DNA from: JAFDWR01 sp038216655
GTDB lineage: Bacteria > Armatimonadota > Fimbriimonadia > Fimbriimonadales > Fimbriimonadaceae
Length of the DNA: 64,000 nt
Assembly (NCBI GenBank): GCA_038216655.1
Contig: JBBQPZ010000014.1
Span: 1-64,000 of the forward strand
Direction: 5' to 3'
The translations under genes were made by a program, and so were the position numbers. Shown piece after piece: positions 54,412 to 63,010 of this stretch. A model generated the notes under the pieces. The model was not told where the DNA came from. It saw nothing but the letters and a program-made list of their open reading frames with translations, and did no database searches. The number at the start of each line of letters is the position of its first letter. Positions within the stretch are counted from its first letter, which is position 1.

Positions 54412-54675
54412 CTACCCGCCATTGGTCGTCGTTCCGATCCAGTGGTGTCAGACGGTCAGAGATCAAAGCCGTCAGCCCCAACCCGAGCTTTGCAAAGGGC
54501 CTCTGAGATTTGAGATTTCTGGTGTCTGACGCTCAGCGACACTTCCCTTGAAACTCACGGATCACAGATTTCACACACTGGAAACAATTCAGATACCCCG
54601 CGTCGGTGGATAACTCCAAATTCATGTAGACCCTCTTCTACGTTTAATGAATCAATCTAACAAAAAATTGCGAAT

Positions 54676-54732
54676 TCCCACACTTTTCCCATTTTAGGAG
54701 TTGCAATGGATGGTTAGTCCCACTATAATCCC
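54676..54732 (+). promoter_or_regulatory. mraZ promoter with MraZ-like boxes
   Basis: TTGCAA (54701-54706), a 17-base spacer and TATAAT (54724-54729) form a near-consensus promoter for the dcw cluster. TCCCA boxes (TGGGA on the other strand) lie at 54676-54680 and 54687-54691, 11 bases apart, and again at 54718-54722 and 54729-54732, also 11 apart. Known MraZ proteins bind direct TGGG repeats at about 10-base spacing, so these are likely autoregulatory sites. Confidence 0.75.
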
Positions 54733-54865
54733 TACAAGTGAACGGAAAGAGACAGGACGATTCTTTTCGTTCCCGGGCGGGGCGGGGTGCTCTACCTGAT
54801 TCGGTGAGCGACTTAGCACGGATGCAAAAGTCGCTCGCCACAACTTTGGATTGAGGAAACGCAAG

Positions 54866-55351
54866 ATGCTGGGGGTGGAAGAAACGGGAGCGACTCCCAA
54901 ACCATTGCTCGGCACGGATGAAGCCACCATCGATGACAAGGGGCGCATCCTGGTCTCCAAGAAGAAGCGCGAGCGCCTCGGTGAGACCTTCGCGATCGCA
55001 ATGGGCCCCGTAGGTTGTCTGGAGGCTTATCCGCAGGCGGTGTGGGATGACAAGGTCGCTCGCATCGGATCCTTCGATCCCTTGAACCCGGGTGCGCAGC
55101 AGTACAGTCGCATGGTTCTCGGATCGGCGGAAGACGAGCTCAAGTTTGACGGACAGGGCCGCGTCGTCGTCCCGCAGAAACTGCGTGAGATGGCGAAACT
55201 AAAAGACAAAGTTCTACTAATTGGATGCGGTACGAGACTCGAGATTTGGTCGATGCAAGAGTGGGAGATATTCCAGCAGTTCCCGGATAACTATGGTCAG
55301 CAACGACGCGAGTCTATCGAGAAAGCCTATGACCGAATGGTGGCCAAGTGA
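54866..55351 (+). CDS. mraZ: Transcriptional regulator MraZ
   Basis: A 161-residue protein with two SpoVT/AbrB-type halves, each with the DxxGR motif: ATIDDKGRILVSKKKRE (about 24-40) and LKFDGQGRVVVPQKLRE (about 93-110). MraZ forms a ring-shaped oligomer that binds TGGG repeats and represses the dcw operon. I use the ATG at 54866 with GAGG nine bases upstream; a TTG at 54851 is possible. The N-terminus is about 20 residues longer than in E. coli. Its stop overlaps the rsmH start as GTGA. Confidence 0.95.
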   Translation: MLGVEETGATPKPLLGTDEATIDDKGRILVSKKKRERLGETFAIAMGPVGCLEAYPQAVWDDKVARIGSFDPLNPGAQQYSRMVLGSAEDELKFDGQGRVVVPQKLREMAKLKDKVLLIGCGTRLEIWSMQEWEIFQQFPDNYGQQRRESIEKAYDRMVAK

Positions 55352-56271
55352 TTGCGGAAAGAAGCGCGGGGTGGATCGTGGCTAAGCACGACCCCGTTAT
55401 GCTAGACGAAGTTCTACATGTGCTAAATCTGCACGCGGGCTCCGTGGTAGTCGATGGAACGCTCGGTCTCGGTGGTCATTCTTCGCAGTTTGTAAACGCG
55501 GTGACTCCGGGTGGCACCGTTGTGGGATTTGACTGGGATCAGGAGATGTTGGCTCAGGCTCGCGAACGCCTCGGCAATCCCGAGGGCGTGAATCTTTATC
55601 TGGTCCACGACGATTTCCGAAACATCAAGACCCAGCTCACCTCGCTCGGTCTGTTCGCTTCGGCGATTCTGATGGATCTGGGATTGAACAGCGCGCAGAT
55701 CGAAGATGCCGACCGCGGGATCAGCTTCCAGCAGGACGGACCGCTCGATATGCGAATGGATCGAAGTTCTGGCGAAAGCGTGGCTTCGTTCCTGAACCGC
55801 GTGTCTCCCCACGAGATCGAGAAGGTCCTCGCGCTTTACGGCGATGAAAAATGGGCGCGCCGAATTGCGCAGAAGATTCTAGAGCGACGAAAGATCGAGC
55901 CTCTGCGCACGACTAAGGATCTGGTCGAGTGCGTGCTGGCCGCGATCCCGGTTGCGGCGCGGGAGAAGCGGATTCATCCCGCCACCCGCACCTTCCAGGC
56001 GCTCCGCATCGCCATCAACGGCGAGCTAGAGAATTTGGATACCGCCCTCGTGGATGCGGCGTCGATGCTGCAGCCGGGCGGCGTGCTCGCAGTGCTGAGT
56101 TATCACAGCGGCGAAGATCGGATCGTGAAACACACCTTCCGTGAGCTCGCTGAAGAAGACGAATTTGAAGACGTGTATCGAAAGCCGCTGATCCCTTCAG
56201 CGGAGGAAATCTCAACCAACCCCCGCAGCCGAAGCGCCAAGCTCCGCGCGCTGCGAAGACGAACTGGATAA
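55348..56271 (+). CDS. rsmH: 16S rRNA (cytosine1402-N4)-methyltransferase
   Basis: Methylates N4 of C1402 in the 16S rRNA decoding centre with S-adenosylmethionine. The 307-residue protein has HDPVMLDEVLHVL, the SAM motif VVDGTLGLGGHS, GPLDMRMDRSSGESVASFLN and the C-terminal AVLSYHSGEDRIVKHTFRE block. The GTG start overlaps the mraZ stop. It is the second gene of the dcw operon, its usual place. Confidence 0.97.
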   Translation: MIAERSAGWIVAKHDPVMLDEVLHVLNLHAGSVVVDGTLGLGGHSSQFVNAVTPGGTVVGFDWDQEMLAQARERLGNPEGVNLYLVHDDFRNIKTQLTSLGLFASAILMDLGLNSAQIEDADRGISFQQDGPLDMRMDRSSGESVASFLNRVSPHEIEKVLALYGDEKWARRIAQKILERRKIEPLRTTKDLVECVLAAIPVAAREKRIHPATRTFQALRIAINGELENLDTALVDAASMLQPGGVLAVLSYHSGEDRIVKHTFRELAEEDEFEDVYRKPLIPSAEEISTNPRSRSAKLRALRRRTG

Positions 56272-56313
56272 GTTCGCCGCCTGGCTAGGAGGGCCAGGCA
56301 AGGACCCCTCAAG

Positions 56314-56742
56314 ATGAGCGCAATACCCGCAGTTAGACCCAACTACCGACCTCGAACCGAACCGGTCGAGCGATCCCTGCCGCAAACTCGACAGCCTGTT
56401 CGCCGTCGTCCGAGGGTAGTTGAACGTAGTCGCACGAACTTCGGGACCGTACTTTGCGTTCGTGGTTTGTCATTTATGTTTCTGGTTGCTCTAACGTATT
56501 TCGCGAGTGCCCTCGCCGGCCAAGTGCTGGTTGAGAAGGCACGTCGAGAGTCGATTCGTTCCAGCGAGCGAACTCGCGCTGCCCTCAATGCGCTAGACCC
56601 GCTCAAACTTGAGATTCGGCGAGCCAACGACGCCACGGTGATTGAGAAGTGGGCGGCCGTAAACGGATTTGTCGCGCCGGATTGGGCGGCTGCCTCGTCT
56701 TCGAAGGAGAAGGGAGATGCCGCGCAAAAAACCACGCATTGA
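56314..56742 (+). CDS. ftsL: FtsL-like cell division protein (by position and topology)
   Basis: A 142-residue bitopic protein: a basic cytoplasmic N-terminus (about 1-45), one membrane helix (about 50-68) and a helical extracytoplasmic region (VEKARRESIRSSERTRAALNALD, by position) of coiled-coil type. FtsL sequences are poorly conserved. The call rests on its place between rsmH and ftsI and on this topology. It overlaps the ftsI start by 26 bases. Confidence 0.75.
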   Translation: MSAIPAVRPNYRPRTEPVERSLPQTRQPVRRRPRVVERSRTNFGTVLCVRGLSFMFLVALTYFASALAGQVLVEKARRESIRSSERTRAALNALDPLKLEIRRANDATVIEKWAAVNGFVAPDWAAASSSKEKGDAAQKTTH

Positions 56743-58753
56743 TCGCCTTGTCGTCTTCCGCTGGGGGCTCGCCACGCTATTCGCGTTCGCCCTCATCACT
56801 CAGGCGCGCCTCCAGGTCGTGGATCGCCGGGCCACGCTCGACAAGGCTGAGGCAACCCACCGCTTCACGATGGAGCGCAAGGAAGTCGCCAAGCGCGGGA
56901 GCATTCTCAGCGCCGACGGAAAGGCGATGGCCGAGGACGACGACACGTACTCGCTCGTCGTACAGTTTGATGAGGTTCCTGAGAGCGACGGCTTCTTCGT
57001 CGACTTGAGTGCGGCCACCGGAATTCCTGCTTCTGAATTCAGCCAACTCGCGGCGACCGGCGTGGTATCACGCACCTGGTCTCAGCCGATGACGCCCGCC
57101 CAGCAGAAGGCGGTGCAGGCAGTCAAGAATCGCTGGCGCGCGAACGGAGTTTCCATTTCCCCCTCCGGCCAGCGGACCTATCCGCTCGGCCCGGCAGCTT
57201 CGTGCATCGTTGGGATTTCGAGCAGGACCTCGAAGCTTGGTCTGGAGAAATCGTTCAATAGCCTACTGAGCGGCAAAGACGGCCACACGACGGGTCTTGT
57301 CGACCGGGGCGGCGCGTTCCTCCCCATGCGGCTGACCAAGGATTCGGTTCCTAAGACCAACGGCAAGGACGTCGAGTTGACGATCGATAGCGAGTTACAA
57401 ACTCTGGCAACCGCGTCGATCAAGCAGGCGGTCGAGTCCAACCATGCCGAGCGTGGCGTGGTGATCGTTTACGACCCCCACACCGGCGACCTGCTCGCGA
57501 TGGCCAACTGGCCCAGCTTCGACCCGACCGGGAAGGGAACAGACGCGAGCACGGTCGTCTCTGACTTCAATCCGAACACGATGTCCCGCCTTGAGCCGGG
57601 TTCGATGTTTAAGACTTTGACCCTCGCCAAGGCGCTCGACATGGGAGCGATCGATACCCACTGGAAGGGGTATTGCGCCGGCCAATTCACGGTCGGGAAG
57701 AAGGTCATTCACTGCTCGCACGGAGCGCACCATGACGTCGATATCACCAAGGTGATTGCTGAGAGTTGCAATGTGTCGGCGGCTTCGTGGGCTCTGCGCA
57801 TCGGCCGGACCGAATACTTCAAGTATCTTGATCAACTCGACGTGCTGAGCCAGCCCAACATTGGGTTGCCCAACGAAAAGGAAGGATGGTTTTCACGAAA
57901 CGATCCTGCCGAGCAACTGCAGCTTGCAAACCTCGGCTTCGGCCAGGCGATCAACGTGACCCCGGTTCGTCTTGCCAGCGCGTTTGCGATGATCGGCAAC
58001 GGCGGCGTCCGGATGGAGCCGCGTCTCATCCGCCGAGTGGGAAACGAGGCTCGGCCGCCGGTCTCAAAGGGTCAGATGATCAAGGCTGAGACGGCGAGCG
58101 AAGTCATGGGGTGCATGGAAGCGGTTATCCAGACGGATATTGGCACAGGCAAGACTTTGCGAATTCCGGGTTATCGGATGGCGGGCAAGACGGGAACCGC
58201 GCAGCGCATTGGGAAGGGCAAGTCGGGCTATGTCGCCAACTTCGTGGGCTTCGTGCCTGCGCCGAACCCGAAGGTGATGATTTTGGTGATGGTCGAGAAT
58301 CCGACCGGTGGCAAATACTATGGTGCCGATGTGGCGGGACCGGTGTTCGGAATCATGGCCCGGGCAACGATCCGCCGCCTCGGCATTGCCCCGACGGAGC
58401 CGATCTCACCCGCCGACCTGAAGGCGGCGACCAAGCCGGCCGCCGAGGTCCTCCCGACGAAGCCGGGGGCAATGGTTCCCAACTCAGACAAGACCACGAA
58501 GTCAGACAAGGCTTATGAGTCTGACAAAACTCATAAGTCCAATAAGTCACATAGGACTTATCCTGCCGACGAGGTCAAGCCGCGCCAGCTCACTCAGCCC
58601 CGCAAAGCCACAAGGGCGACCAAGGCTCACAAGGTACATACGCGCCGCCCGGTTGTCGAAGCGAACGACGGCCCCCCGGATAACCGCCCGTCCTCGACCC
58701 GCGGTCGCGGTCGGCACCCCGTTCCCGCTCAGGATCGGGACAATAGGGATTGA
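56717..58753 (+). CDS. ftsI: Penicillin-binding protein FtsI (septal transpeptidase) with a repeat-rich tail
   Basis: A class B PBP of 678 residues: an N-terminal membrane helix, a dimerisation domain with RGSILSADGKAMAEDD, and a transpeptidase domain. Active-site motifs are SMFK (in EPGSMFKTLTLAK), SCN (in AESCNVSAASW) and KTG (in MAGKTGTAQR). It crosslinks septal peptidoglycan with FtsW. The last 110 residues or so are a disordered S-D-K/T-H-K-rich tail unlike other FtsI. The ATG at 56717 has AGGAGAAGGGAG upstream. The stop overlaps the murE start as TGATG. Confidence 0.93.
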   Translation: MPRKKPRIDRLVVFRWGLATLFAFALITQARLQVVDRRATLDKAEATHRFTMERKEVAKRGSILSADGKAMAEDDDTYSLVVQFDEVPESDGFFVDLSAATGIPASEFSQLAATGVVSRTWSQPMTPAQQKAVQAVKNRWRANGVSISPSGQRTYPLGPAASCIVGISSRTSKLGLEKSFNSLLSGKDGHTTGLVDRGGAFLPMRLTKDSVPKTNGKDVELTIDSELQTLATASIKQAVESNHAERGVVIVYDPHTGDLLAMANWPSFDPTGKGTDASTVVSDFNPNTMSRLEPGSMFKTLTLAKALDMGAIDTHWKGYCAGQFTVGKKVIHCSHGAHHDVDITKVIAESCNVSAASWALRIGRTEYFKYLDQLDVLSQPNIGLPNEKEGWFSRNDPAEQLQLANLGFGQAINVTPVRLASAFAMIGNGGVRMEPRLIRRVGNEARPPVSKGQMIKAETASEVMGCMEAVIQTDIGTGKTLRIPGYRMAGKTGTAQRIGKGKSGYVANFVGFVPAPNPKVMILVMVENPTGGKYYGADVAGPVFGIMARATIRRLGIAPTEPISPADLKAATKPAAEVLPTKPGAMVPNSDKTTKSDKAYESDKTHKSNKSHRTYPADEVKPRQLTQPRKATRATKAHKVHTRRPVVEANDGPPDNRPSSTRGRGRHPVPAQDRDNRD

Positions 58754-60255
58754 TGCTTCTGTCCGAACTGGTTTCCCGGTCCGGCGTCACGCCGGACCGA
58801 ATGCACGGCGACGCCGAGATCACCGGCATGGTGATGGACTCTCGCAAGGCGAAGGCGGGTTCGCTGTTTACCGCGATGCCCAGCAAGAACTCGGACGCGC
58901 ATAGCTTCATCCCCGCCGCACAGGCGCTCGGGGCGACGGCGGTCTTGACGCACTCCGAGGAAGGGTTCGAGGCGGCGGTTGCGTCGGGGTTGGCCGCAAT
59001 TCTGGTCACCGATTTCTACGAAGGGGTTTGGCGTCTCGCCAAGATCGCGTTCGGTAACCCAAGCGCCTCGATGAAGATCATCGGCGTGACCGGGACGAAC
59101 GGCAAGACCACGACGGCTTGGCTGATCCGCGACATGCTCGTGGCCCTCGGGGTTAAGGCGGGATATCTGGGGACGCTTGGATTTCAGATTCCGGGTGAGG
59201 AGCGGGAGCTCTCAAATACGACGCCGTTTTGCATCGAGTTGAATGAGTTGTTGGCGGAGGCGCGGGACAAGGGGGTCGAGGCGATGGCGATTGAGGTCTC
59301 GTCGCACGCGCTCGCGGAGCGGCGAGTGGACGGCATCGAGTTCGACGCTGCGGTGTTCACGAACCTGACCCAAGATCACCTGGACTTCCACGGCTCGATG
59401 GAGGCCTACGAGGCGGCGAAACTTCGGCTCTTCACTGAGTTACCGAAGCAGTCTGGGAAACATTTCGTGGGAGCAGTCAACGTCGACGATCCCGTTGGGC
59501 GTCACTGGAAGCGTATGCATCCTACGCTCTTCGCGTTTGGGCTGAATTCTAACGACATCTACGATTTGCACGTCAACGCGATGACCGTGACGATCGATTC
59601 AATGCATCTGGTTGTCGCCGCACCAGCATGGAAGGGCCAACTGAACGACGATATCGTCCCTCTCGTCCACCTGGGAGGTCAGTACAACGCCGAGAATGTA
59701 GCATCCGCCGTCTCTGGCGCTATGACCCTTGGGCTTGTTGATCCCGTTGGACTTGCTCGGGCGCTTAGCGCTGTTCGACCGGTTCCCGGTCGTTTCGAAG
59801 CCGTCCCCAACGATGCCGGGATCGGCATCCTGGTCGACTACGCCCACACCCCCGACGCCGTCGAAAAGCTCCTCGACGCGGTTCGCCCGCTGACAAAGGG
59901 CAGAATCATCACCGTCTTCGGTTGCGGCGGCGATCGGGACCGGACCAAGCGTCCTAAGATGGCCAAGGCCGCGAGCGAGCGCAGCGACGTCACCGTCGTG
60001 ACGAGCGACAACCCCCGCACCGAAGACCCCCAGGCAATCCTCGACGAGGTCCTGACGGGCATCGTCGCGGGGAGGGAGTCAGTCGATATCATCGATCGCC
60101 GCGAGGCGATTGCCCACGCGATCCAGATCGCCCAACCTGGCGACGTCGTCGTGATCGCGGGCAAGGGGCACGAGAACTACCAGATCATCGGCAGAACCAA
60201 GTACCCGATGGACGACCGAGAAATGGCCCGCGCCGGTCTGGCGGCCAGAAAGTGA
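58753..60255 (+). CDS. murE: UDP-MurNAc-tripeptide synthetase (meso-diaminopimelate type)
   Basis: Adds the third stem-peptide residue. Its 500 residues have the three Mur ligase domains: GVTGTNGKTTTAW (ATP), LTQDHLDFHGSMEAY and the C-terminal TSDNPRTEDPQAI. The DNPR motif is the signature of enzymes that add meso-diaminopimelate rather than lysine, so the wall is of the DAP type. It shares one base with the end of ftsI. 193 bases separate it from murF; that gap holds the repeat at 60271-60286 and a GAGGGAGGGTTGGG-type repeat. Confidence 0.97.
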   Translation: MLLSELVSRSGVTPDRMHGDAEITGMVMDSRKAKAGSLFTAMPSKNSDAHSFIPAAQALGATAVLTHSEEGFEAAVASGLAAILVTDFYEGVWRLAKIAFGNPSASMKIIGVTGTNGKTTTAWLIRDMLVALGVKAGYLGTLGFQIPGEERELSNTTPFCIELNELLAEARDKGVEAMAIEVSSHALAERRVDGIEFDAAVFTNLTQDHLDFHGSMEAYEAAKLRLFTELPKQSGKHFVGAVNVDDPVGRHWKRMHPTLFAFGLNSNDIYDLHVNAMTVTIDSMHLVVAAPAWKGQLNDDIVPLVHLGGQYNAENVASAVSGAMTLGLVDPVGLARALSAVRPVPGRFEAVPNDAGIGILVDYAHTPDAVEKLLDAVRPLTKGRIITVFGCGGDRDRTKRPKMAKAASERSDVTVVTSDNPRTEDPQAILDEVLTGIVAGRESVDIIDRREAIAHAIQIAQPGDVVVIAGKGHENYQIIGRTKYPMDDREMARAGLAARK

Positions 60256-60270
60256 TCCCAAGTAGTTGCG

Positions 60271-60286
60271 CAGGTTTTCCAACCTG
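60271..60286. repeat. Short palindrome CAGGTT-TTCC-AACCTG
   Basis: Inverted copy of the unit at 11160-11175, in the murE-murF gap. It is flanked by GTTGCG and CGTCTTGGGAG. Confidence 0.6.
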
Positions 60287-60448
60287 CGTCTTGGGAGTGC
60301 GCGAGCTCGCCCGCGCTTTAGCGGTCGGCGGAGCCGACGATTTCGGGGCGCAGCTTGCCATGAGTCGAAAGCCCAAAGAGCCCTCGCTTGAGGGAGGGTT
60401 GGGAGGGTGTCCAACTGCTGCCGATTCGTTCAGTGGAGGTATCAGCCG

Positions 60449-61927
60449 GTGACGCCGATCTCGATCCGCGACCTCGCGGGAAGGGTGAACGGCACCCTCG
60501 TCACGCGTGAATTTGAGAGCGAACCCGGCGAGACCCAATATCACAAAGTCAGCGGCTTCGCCCTCGACAACCGCCAAGTGCAACCCGGAGACCTCTTCAT
60601 CGCGATCAAAGGCGAGAACGTCGACGGCCATGATTTTGCCGCCAAGGCAATCGCCGCCGGTGCCGTCGCCACGCTGGCGGAGAGGGAAGTCCCCGGCCCC
60701 CACATCCGAGTCCAAAACGTCGTCGAAGCCCTCGCCCGACTCGGCCTATACTTCCGCGCTCAATTCAGTGGCCCCGTCCTCGGCATCACCGGAAGTGCGG
60801 GGAAGACCACGACCAAGGAGTTCGCCGTCGCCGCCCTCTCCCCACTCGGTCCGGTGCTGAAGGCGGAAGGGAACCGGAACACCGAGTTCACTTCGCCCCT
60901 GCTCTGGACCGAACTCACCCCGGAGCACAAGGCCGTCGTGGTCGAGATGGGGATGCGCGGATTCGGCCAGATCGCCCATCTCGCCAAGATCTCGATGCCC
61001 ACGATCGGGCTGATCACCAACGTCGGCTGGTCGCACGCCGAGCTCGTCGGATCCCGCGAAGGGATCGCTCAGGCGAAGGGCGAGCTTCTGCAAGCCCTTC
61101 CGAATGGGGCGCCCGTGGTGCTCTGGCAAGAAGACGATTTCCTCTCGACCCTTAAAGCACTCGCCAAGGGGCCGGTGTTCACTTTCGGCTGGGGCGAAAG
61201 CGCGACCTGTCGGATCACCGACTACCGCGCCAAGTCGTGGTGGTCGTGCGAGGTTGTGGGAACCCTCGACCAAAACGTCATTCTGAGCGAGCTTGCGAGC
61301 CGACCGACCCCAGGTCCTCAGAACCCGGCTATCTCCAACGCTTTGCCGACAGGAGTGTCGGCGCTCCGGCAATGGCGAGCGGAACTGCCTGCCGTGGGGC
61401 GGCATATCGCCCTCAATGCCGCGGCGGCGATTCTCGCTGCCGTGCTCGCGGGAGTTCCGCTTGACCGAGCCGCAAGCGCACTGAAAGACGCGAAGCTTCC
61501 GCCGATGCGGATGGAAGTCCGCTCGATCAACGGCGCGACGGTCGTGCTCGACACTTACAACGCGGCACCCAATAGCGTCCTCCCCGCCCTCGAAGCCCTC
61601 GCCGAGATCCCGACCACCGGACGCCGCATGGTTGTCCTCGGCGAGATGCGCGAGCTTGGGAGCGAGAGTGAGAAAGGTCATCGGCTCGTCGGTACTGCCG
61701 CCGCGAGGCTCAGACTTGACCACATCCTCCTCTACGGAGCCACCGCGAACTGGATGCGCGAGGCCGCGCTCGAAGGCGGAATGCGCGAGGACCAAGTTGG
61801 GATCGCGCAAAGCCTGGACGAGATCACCGACTTCCTTGAAGCACTCCACCCCACCGACACCGTCTTGATCAAAGGAAGCCGCTCGCTCGAACTCGAGCGC
61901 GCACTTGAACCCCTGGAGGAAGTTTAG
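60449..61927 (+). CDS. murF: UDP-MurNAc-tripeptide:D-Ala-D-Ala ligase with an in-frame repeat insertion
   Basis: Adds D-Ala-D-Ala to complete the UDP-MurNAc-pentapeptide. Its 492 residues have ITGSAGKTTTKEF (ATP), the EMGMRGFGQI block, NVGWSHAE, GRHIALNAAAAILAAV and LDTYNAAPNSVLPALEAL. Between the central domain and the GRH motif is an unusual 27-residue insert (about residues 285-312) containing PTGVSALRQW. Its codons are the same hairpin repeat found at 29240-29262. The GTG start has GGAGG eight bases upstream; longer N-termini are rejected. Confidence 0.95.
   Translation: MTPISIRDLAGRVNGTLVTREFESEPGETQYHKVSGFALDNRQVQPGDLFIAIKGENVDGHDFAAKAIAAGAVATLAEREVPGPHIRVQNVVEALARLGLYFRAQFSGPVLGITGSAGKTTTKEFAVAALSPLGPVLKAEGNRNTEFTSPLLWTELTPEHKAVVVEMGMRGFGQIAHLAKISMPTIGLITNVGWSHAELVGSREGIAQAKGELLQALPNGAPVVLWQEDDFLSTLKALAKGPVFTFGWGESATCRITDYRAKSWWSCEVVGTLDQNVILSELASRPTPGPQNPAISNALPTGVSALRQWRAELPAVGRHIALNAAAAILAAVLAGVPLDRAASALKDAKLPPMRMEVRSINGATVVLDTYNAAPNSVLPALEALAEIPTTGRRMVVLGEMRELGSESEKGHRLVGTAAARLRLDHILLYGATANWMREAALEGGMREDQVGIAQSLDEITDFLEALHPTDTVLIKGSRSLELERALEPLEEV
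61346..61367. repeat. Dispersed palindrome inside murF
   Basis: The 22 bases CCGACAGG...GCGCTCC are identical to the arm of the cruciform at 29240-29261 (23 with the preceding G). They encode PTGVSAL in frame (codons 300-306) and can form the hairpin CCGACA-GGAG-TGTCGG. Confidence 0.9.
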
Positions 61928-61930
61928 AGT

Positions 61931-63010
61931 TTGCTGATCAACACTGACTATGAGCAAGCCCTGTCCTTTTTCTGGGTGGCATTCCCCGCATCGGCGGTCG
62001 CCGCATACCCGGTCTATAGGCTCCTCATCGCGTTGAAGTCGCGCCAGACAGTGAGTCAGTACGCTCCCGAGGGCCATCAAGTGAAGCAGGGGACGCCCAC
62101 GATGGGCGGAATCATCGTCCTCGTTGGGGTCATCGTCGGCCTGTTTGTCCGATGCTTTCCCACCGGAAACAATTCCACTCCCGCTTTTGCGACCCTGGGC
62201 CTGGTTGTCGCCTTTGCTTTGATCGGGTTTATCGACGATTTCGTCGTCCCCAGGCTCTTCAAAGGCAAGCGCGGCCTGGGCTGGAAGCAGAAAATTTTGA
62301 TGGAGTTGGTAGCCAGCGTGCTTGGCATTTACGCCGTTGGCGTACCGCTATTGAGCTTGGATGCCGGAGTTGCGGTGTTCGTCATCCTGTTCTTCTCAAA
62401 CGCTTACAATTTTTCCGATGGCCTCGATGGGTTGTCGGGGTCGCTGGCGATCCTCATCTTTTGCGGCTTGGCGGCACTTGGCGGCGTATACGGTTTTCGC
62501 GACGTGAGTCCGAGCTTGATCGTTATTGGCGCGACGCTCCCATTTCTGTTTCTGAACGCCCCTCCCGCGAAGTTATTTATGGGTGATGTGGGCTCATTGC
62601 CGATTGGCGCGTTGATGGGAGTGGTAGTTCTGAGCCTCCTCTTGAACCCTGCAGCGGCCGTGTTTCACCCCAACCTCGTTGAGGATAGATTCGTGGTGCC
62701 AAACACGTTCATCTGGAGTGCACAAACCGTCGTTCCACTCTTGATCCTCAGCTTAGTGATGATCGCCGAACTCGTTCCGCCCCCCATGCAGATCTTTTGG
62801 GTGAAGGTGTTCAAAAAGAAGCTGTTTCCCTACACCCCGATCCATCACGCCTTTGAGAAAGCGGGTTGGAAGGAAACGCGCGTCGTCTTCGTCTTCGCGA
62901 TCGTCCAGATCGTCTGCATCGCCGCCGCCGTTTCAACGGCCATCGCAATGAGGCCGCAGGTTACAGGTGTCCTGGGCGTCGCACCCTTCGAGCAAAATGC
63001 TGTCCGGTAA
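61931..63010 (+). CDS. mraY: Phospho-MurNAc-pentapeptide transferase
   Basis: Integral membrane enzyme that makes lipid I by moving phospho-MurNAc-pentapeptide to undecaprenyl phosphate. Its 359 residues span about ten helices. Motifs are KQGTPTMGG, the catalytic FIDDFVV, NAYNFSDGLDGLSG, AKLFMGDVGSL and the HHH-like PIHHAFEKAGW. The start is TTG, with GGAGGAAG ten bases upstream, three bases after murF. It overlaps murD by 14 bases. Confidence 0.96.
   Translation: MLINTDYEQALSFFWVAFPASAVAAYPVYRLLIALKSRQTVSQYAPEGHQVKQGTPTMGGIIVLVGVIVGLFVRCFPTGNNSTPAFATLGLVVAFALIGFIDDFVVPRLFKGKRGLGWKQKILMELVASVLGIYAVGVPLLSLDAGVAVFVILFFSNAYNFSDGLDGLSGSLAILIFCGLAALGGVYGFRDVSPSLIVIGATLPFLFLNAPPAKLFMGDVGSLPIGALMGVVVLSLLLNPAAAVFHPNLVEDRFVVPNTFIWSAQTVVPLLILSLVMIAELVPPPMQIFWVKVFKKKLFPYTPIHHAFEKAGWKETRVVFVFAIVQIVCIAAAVSTAIAMRPQVTGVLGVAPFEQNAVR

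Larger units (their letters stand above)
53837..54865. other. Gene-poor stretch before mraZ
   Basis: About 1 kb with no intact gene. It holds a decayed fragment on the minus strand (54169-54411), a GATTTGAGATTTGAG-like sequence at both about 53858 and 54505, a short GAGTTGGAGTCTGAG microsatellite near 54082, the mraZ promoter region (54676-54732) and a hairpin in the mraZ leader (54806-54814 with 54828-54836). Confidence 0.7.

Noticed and set aside
54230..54529. 99-codon plus-strand open frame
   Set aside because: No coding character and no ribosome site; lies over the minus-strand SUMF1-like remnant.
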